Source: Datnioides undecimradiatus (Eukaryota; Chordata; Actinopteri; Lobotiformes; Datnioididae). Taken from it: a stretch of 64,000 nt of DNA. Location of the stretch: contig WARS01000009.1 of NCBI GenBank assembly GCA_008933995.1, positions 2,140,001 through 2,204,000 of the forward strand, read 5' to 3'. Under the pieces are notes generated by a model, which was not told the DNA's origin, searched no databases, and saw nothing but the letters and a program-made list of their open reading frames with translations. This document shows positions 58,624 to 64,000 of the stretch, in pieces (position 1 is the stretch's first letter; every line of letters begins with the position of its first letter). The position numbers and the translations under genes were made by a program.

Positions 58624-58729
58624 GTGCTGTGGTCGGGGATGGACTCTCCCCAGGGGGCAGTTTAGATGGTCATGCCATTCCCTCTGTGCCACTGAGGCCA
58701 TGCCACTGTCTGTTTCGCATTTAACATGG

Positions 58730-58782
58730 CCCCACACACACACACAGACACACACCCACACACACACACACATACACACATG
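58730..58782. repeat. Imperfect (CA)n microsatellite
   Basis: CA units interrupted by GA, CC and TA steps. Confidence 0.92.
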
Positions 58783-60659
58783 TAAATGCTTATACTGACA
58801 TTGCCTGTTTCACATTACAAACACATGCACGTGCATGCACACAACGCATACATTCATCCGACACCGAATGACAAGCATGCAGAAAGACGCACACGCACAC
58901 ACATGCACACAATGCTCTGTCCCTGTCTGTTTGACATTAAAGCCGAGTCCCTCTGCACCAGAAGGCAGTTGTTTATGTAGATATAAACTATTGCTCTAAT
59001 TACCCCATATGTAGTCCTCCAAAAACAATGACGCTCTCTGATGAATATTTAACGACTGAACTCATGCACACACATATGCATAATAACAATATGTGTGCAC
59101 ACCATCAAACACTGCCTGATTAGAATTTATCACGGACAAACAGTATGAAAACGCCTCTTCCTCTTTTCACCCCTAATGATTACGAATACCTCAAATCATG
59201 CCTTTTCTCAAACTCAGGTACTTGCTGTGAGCACGCTCAGTGTGTCTGATTGTGTCCAGGGTGGAGTCGCTCCATCCACAAAACTGTGTGTCCTTGCCAG
59301 TTTTTGCAGTTCTTGCAATAAATGCTTATTTGCTGACAGAAAACAGCTACATGAGCCATTATAATCTGAAGTAATAACTGTAATTATTGCAACTCAAAAC
59401 TCCAATATGATAATGTTGACAATCATGAATTGCAATTGCAGATAATTGGAGTGTGCAAAAAGCATGTAAACAGCACTGAATCACACTCAGCTGCAAATAA
59501 AATGCATTGTCCAGTTTTGTGAGAAGGTGCAAGCGGCGTGTTGTGTTTGCTTACCCAGCAGAAACAAGTGTAACCTGGTATGAATGTGGAGACCTTGCAG
59601 AGGTTGAAACCCAAGGCTTGTGGAGTGGCATCTGGGAGGTTTACGGGGAGCTGCTCGGTCTGTAATTAGTTAGCATCAAAGACGCAGATGACAGCTTCCT
59701 GCGAAGAGGCAGGAGCGGGGTTGAAGATAGATTTCAGTCAGACGTGGTAAGTACGGGTAGAGACCTACAAGATTTACTCCTGCACACGCACATGAACATG
59801 CACACGAACACGCATGCATACTCAGATCCTCAGAAGTGTCTCATGTATCAGTGAACTCTTAATATGCATATTTTGTCATTTTGCATTAGAACTTTTAAAA
59901 TGCAAGACTGCTTTGTTCTTTTTAAAATCTAATTTGGTGGTGGATGGGTGTTTGCTTATTATTTATTATAAAAATTATTTGATTTTAATCCCTTTATCAT
60001 TTTCATGTAATAAATATCATTCATACGAACACTTTGTTGGTGCTGAAACATCTTTTTTGTTGCTTTTGAACGCGTTTGCAATGCTTTGGGGTAGAATTGT
60101 CATATTAATTACTCCCAGTGTACTTGGTGTTAAGGCATTAAATGGATATTTTAGGCTTTTTATGGTGGGGTTGTAGGTTATCCATAGTCAGCACCCATAG
60201 TGCATTGCTGCAGACTCATTGTGAGCATCTCATCCAGTTCGTTTACAACTTGTGCTCCAAGATATTGAAGAATTTGATGTTCAGTGCGAAAAATAGTCCC
60301 CCTCATGAGAGCAACTAAAGGAGGTCAGATTTAAAAACGCCAAAGTCAAGGCACCTCAAGCTCAGTCTCTCTAGGTTATGGAGCAAGAGAGGCTGGATGG
60401 TGCCTCACGGGCAGAAAAGTTTCCTAAAGCAAAAGCAAGTTAAAAAAAAAAAAAAAAAAAGCCGAAAGCAAATTGTGAAATGTAAAACATATTGTACAGC
60501 CGAGCTTTGATGAGAAGTCCGACATAGCTGTGACAGAACCTCTCACGATGTGGCTACCCATAAACTTATATACTCTGCACACGCAAATGTGTTTCCGCAT
60601 ATTCTAGCACAAACACTCATATTTCAAGGCATACCTACAAACCCATATTCGTAAACAAG
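58783..60659. other. Unique non-coding DNA
   Basis: Complex, T-rich at 59870-60070, where a 120-residue hydrophobic frame arises from composition alone. An A19 run lies at 60442-60460. No gene recognised. Confidence 0.5.
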
Positions 60660-60960
60660 CACATGGCGCTGGTCAACCATGTTTCCATGTTAGTTTCGAG
60701 CATTTTCCATCTGCCGCTCTGGACATCGGGACACACGATCCACCCGGCGTTTGCTGGAATTCAGTTAGAGGTCAGAGAGGCCGAAATCTTACACTCCTCA
60801 GCACAGTCGCGATCTCTCTTCAACTCGGATAAATCAGCGCTAATCGGGGCACGGCGAAGAGAAAATAAACGTCCTCCGACGCGCGATGAGTGAAAGAGAA
60901 GGGTCAAGACACGCTACGCTTTAAACTTTGTAATTGTATCGAGATTAATCACTTTCAGTT
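60660..60960. promoter_or_regulatory. Possible conserved non-coding block
   Basis: Unique CpG-bearing sequence with GCGCTAATCGGGGC and GAGATTAATCACTTTC homeodomain-type cores. Weak evidence from composition only. Confidence 0.17.
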
Positions 60961-63900
60961 TGTGGGAACATGTGCAAGAATGCATGCTCATAGCTCATAC
61001 GCTCACACACACACGCATTTATACATAAACAGGTTCGATGACGCAGCGATAGCCATACGTTCTCACACACGACTGGCACACAAAACACTTCAACTCACAG
61101 ACCTATTAATGTAAAAATGGTTAGATATGATTGATAGAAATTGTCTTGACAACACATCAGGGGAAGGTGAGATGTGCGTCTTGTGTTGTTTTTACAATAT
61201 TGTCAGTGAGCAGGAAGGTTTGAGGGAGGAGTGAGACTCGGTGGAAGTAAAACAAACCATAATAATAACTTGATTGTGTAAATAAACTTCATTTCTGAAC
61301 AGCATACCAGCAAAGAGGAGGGCTGTGATCCAGAGAGAGGCAGCCGCAAAGAGAGGCGGGCAGACAGAGCAGTTAAAGTTAAAGCAAACACGGGGAGAGG
61401 GGAAACGTGTGAGTCACTGAATCACAGCTGAATGAGTTCATCCGAGCCCTCTAGGTAGCAGTCAGTCTTTTGTGGTTATGATATCGCTTCTGGGTGAAAT
61501 TCAATCATAGGAAAGACCCTGAATTGGTCTGCTGGAACTGAGCCAGCCCTGCGTCTGAGAGGAGAAAGCAGGAGGCGCTAACGCTTTAAAAGTTTATCAC
61601 CATCGAGTTTATTTGAATTTGAACAGGAATGAGATGCCGCGTTCTTAATCTGTCAAATGTGTGGCAAAATAAAACACTCATGGACATCCTCTACGTACCT
61701 GAAATTGATGGAGCAGGCAACTGCTGGCGTGACCGATCTACCACTACCACCACATCTTTCAGGGGACAGACCAATCATCCGAACAGGACAGGTTGCCCCC
61801 TGACCTTTATGACCGAACGTGACTGCATACACAGTATCTGTGCTCTTAGATCATTCCTGCTGTCCTGGATGGATCCAAATTTATTTTTGCATTGATAACT
61901 TTCCTTTTTTTTAAGTCTGCGGTTGCAGGTGCACCTCAAGGTGTGTGTGTGTCTAAGCTGTAGCTTCTAACCCTACCACCACAGTCTCTCCGGTGTTGCA
62001 ATGCTAAAGATGCCGCAACGCACACTTTCCTAGCAGGATGTAGCTTTACCGTGTCAGAGGACACCCATCCTCTCTGCATCACGTGTATGGGAGTAGAGCA
62101 AACTCAGTCCATGCTTAAAGACACAGATTCAAGTGTTTCAGTGCCAAAGCCAATTTTGGCTCTTCAGACAGTGCACCAAGGCCCGGGGATACCCAGCTTC
62201 AGTTAGCATTTGTGCTAAGGCCCATTGAGGGTTTTCCCCTTCCGTTGCATCAAGTTCAGATTTCACAAAAATACAAGTTTGTTGTATTAAACTTAAAAGG
62301 GAGAAAGCAGGAATGATGGGCATATTTAGAGTTTCCAGCAGGTGCAGTGGCAAAGGAGTATTCACGAGCATTCAAAGCTGCACAAAGCTACCGAGCCCTG
62401 CCAATACAGAACAATCACACAGGAGCCACTGATATTGTAAAACGATAGCAAGACAGCGAAACCCAGAGAGGGATGAACTCAAAAGCTGAACAAACCCCAC
62501 AGCGCGCACACCTACTGCTCTGATGTGTCACCTTGTAACCCAGTTCCAACAACACTACAGAGCACTGACGCGGTCCTCCCTGTGTGCCACCTCAGGCATA
62601 AGGGGGCTACGGTCTTGGTGGATTTGTAAAAAAAAAAAAAAAGAGTAGACATGCTGTATGGAGTGAAGTCTGGCCCAGAGGGAACAACAAGCCGGCCCTT
62701 CCCTGCACCTCCACCTCCTCGGTGACCTTTCAGAAGACAGAATACAATACCGGCAGATACTAGAGCTCCCATCTCACCGGGCTCTTAAAGGATCAAAGAA
62801 GACCTGGACCTGGAAGACACACAACAAGTGCTCGTGCAGATGCGCACATGTACAGTAGCCGCGTGCATGTACACCAAGCACGTGCATGGTAAACAGAAAT
62901 GATTTTATTCATAAAATAACAGACATATTTACTCTTATCTGCAGTAAAAGTGCCCACACACACACACACACACACGCAGAGGTAACATGCACTCCTCACA
63001 CACCTGCACAGACACAAAATCACTCCAATTACATGTGTCTTTTTTTTTTTTTGCCACTCTCCCTCAATGCAGTCCTGAGGGACAGAAGATGGGAGCGATA
63101 GAAGAGAAGGAGAGGATAAGAGGATGAGGAGGGCGCCCCGAGCCAAAACGAGTTGGTTTTCAAGGAAAGAGTCACCTAAGCTGCCAGTCCCTGTCTTTTC
63201 TTTTGGAAAAGTTAATCCCCGTCCCTCTCCCAGCAGATATGATCCCTCGTCTGCAGGAAACTACCTGCATGAATAGAAGCAGGTGAACTGTCTGGGGATT
63301 CTATCACTACAGGAGCGATTGGATTCCACAATACAGAGATGAGCCTTTCTTTTTCATGGACCAGCAGAGCTATCTTTTCCAGCACAGGTCCAGTGATCAG
63401 AAGCGCAGCTCTGGTTGTATCCCTGTCATGTGTGTGCCAGGCTGAAATGTGAGCATAAGCACATCTGTGTGCATGCTTGCCTGTTATAGGCTTGAAGATT
63501 CTAAGCCTATTCAAGCACGCTCTCTGAGTCTCTGCTATGGTAAGTGGGCTGTGGGAAGCGAGCCGGATACTTGCTTTTACAAGTATTCATAATGGATAAC
63601 ATGCTTTTGTGGAAAAGTAGCCCGGCCTGTGCCCAACACCTAACAAAATGTTGGAGCTGAAGCACTTTGATAACACCGACTCAGTAGGATTGAGTATTAA
63701 ATGCTCAGCTCAGGGCCGTGTCAGACAAGGCATGTGTTCTTTATAGACAAGATGAAATGAAAAGTGCCTTTTAACCCTTTTTGATCACATCTGTAGGCAT
63801 GCTGTGCACCTATTTAATGCCTGAAAGGCCTTCAATGCATTTATTAGTGTCCGTAAGTCAAAATTAAATCACGTCTTCTTCTGGAGAACCAAAATTAGTT

Positions 63901-64000
63901 ACTCAAGCTTGAGACAACCGGTTTCAACCAACAATTTCCAACTTTTAGAAACAGCATGTTACGTCCGCCCACTCTGGTAACGGGGATGGTGACTGTGCTG
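60961..64000. other. Unique non-coding DNA to the window end
   Basis: About 3 kb. It holds a small CA patch near 61004-61015, an A15 run at 62628-62642, a T-run near 63041-63052 and the CA array listed separately. A donor-like ATG/GTAAGT at 63537-63545 has no exon. No gene recognised. Confidence 0.45.
62953..62977. repeat. (CA)n microsatellite
   Basis: About eleven CA units. Confidence 0.93.

Noticed and set aside
1..64000. CRISPR arrays, phage or insertion sequence elements, operons
   Set aside because: Direct repeats here are vertebrate-style microsatellites without spacers. There are no bacterial gene arrays or Shine-Dalgarno-linked frames.

Overview
The window looks like nuclear DNA of a ray-finned fish, probably a percomorph teleost, and is essentially all non-coding. 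This rests on the very high density of (CA/TG)n microsatellites, a tRNA-derived SINE-like repeat typical of teleosts, relics of another interspersed repeat common in fish (the 'GCTTAGCATAAA...GGGGGAAACAGCTAGCCTGG' type), a dead Tc1/mariner fragment, and moderate GC (roughly 40-45% by eye). I found no complete protein-coding gene. Open frames are short, most are translations of dinucleotide repeats or purine/pyrimidine tracts, and none has a recognisable cellular protein domain. No rRNA, tRNA gene, known miRNA hairpin, CRISPR array or bacterial or phage signal was seen. The window may be a gene desert or the inside of a very large intron; sequence alone does not decide this.

Layout. 1-9.4 kb: unique DNA with many small microsatellites, (CCA)n, (CTG)10 and a non-repetitive block with SOX and POU motifs (6.3-6.8 kb). 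About 9.4 kb: a splice-acceptor-like signal followed by a 25-codon serine/acid-rich frame ending in a stop, the only protein-like candidate and weak. 10-19 kb: unique DNA with two diverged copies of a common teleost repeat (12.9 and 14.3 kb) and a Z-DNA-prone tract (15.5 kb). 20-22 kb: a unique enhancer-like block, then a long (TG)n array, a roughly 260-bp polypurine tract and an inactive Tc1/mariner transposase fragment. 24.8 and 36.1 kb: two copies of an approximately 130-bp unnamed repeat in the same orientation. 26.7-28.1 kb: two motif-rich blocks, the second CpG-rich with CCAAT, ATF/CRE-like, FOX and MEF2 sites. 31-33 kb: an NRF1/POU-like block and the tRNA-derived repeat. 35.7-45.8 kb: the densest series of regulatory-looking unique blocks (35.8, 37.9, 40.0, 43.2, 44.9 and 45.6 kb), including a 19-bp perfect palindrome, a hairpin around TTTGCCAAA, and a CCAAT + E-box + TATA arrangement resembling a real RNA polymerase II core promoter. 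46-64 kb: AT-rich and unique DNA with many (CA/TG)n arrays and two weaker regulatory-looking blocks.

Interpretation (inference). The spacing of non-repetitive, homeodomain/SOX/TCF/POU-rich blocks between microsatellites resembles the regulatory deserts around vertebrate developmental transcription-factor genes. I cannot name the target gene. Conservation was not measured, so every 'enhancer-like' call is a hypothesis. I found no convincing novel coding system.
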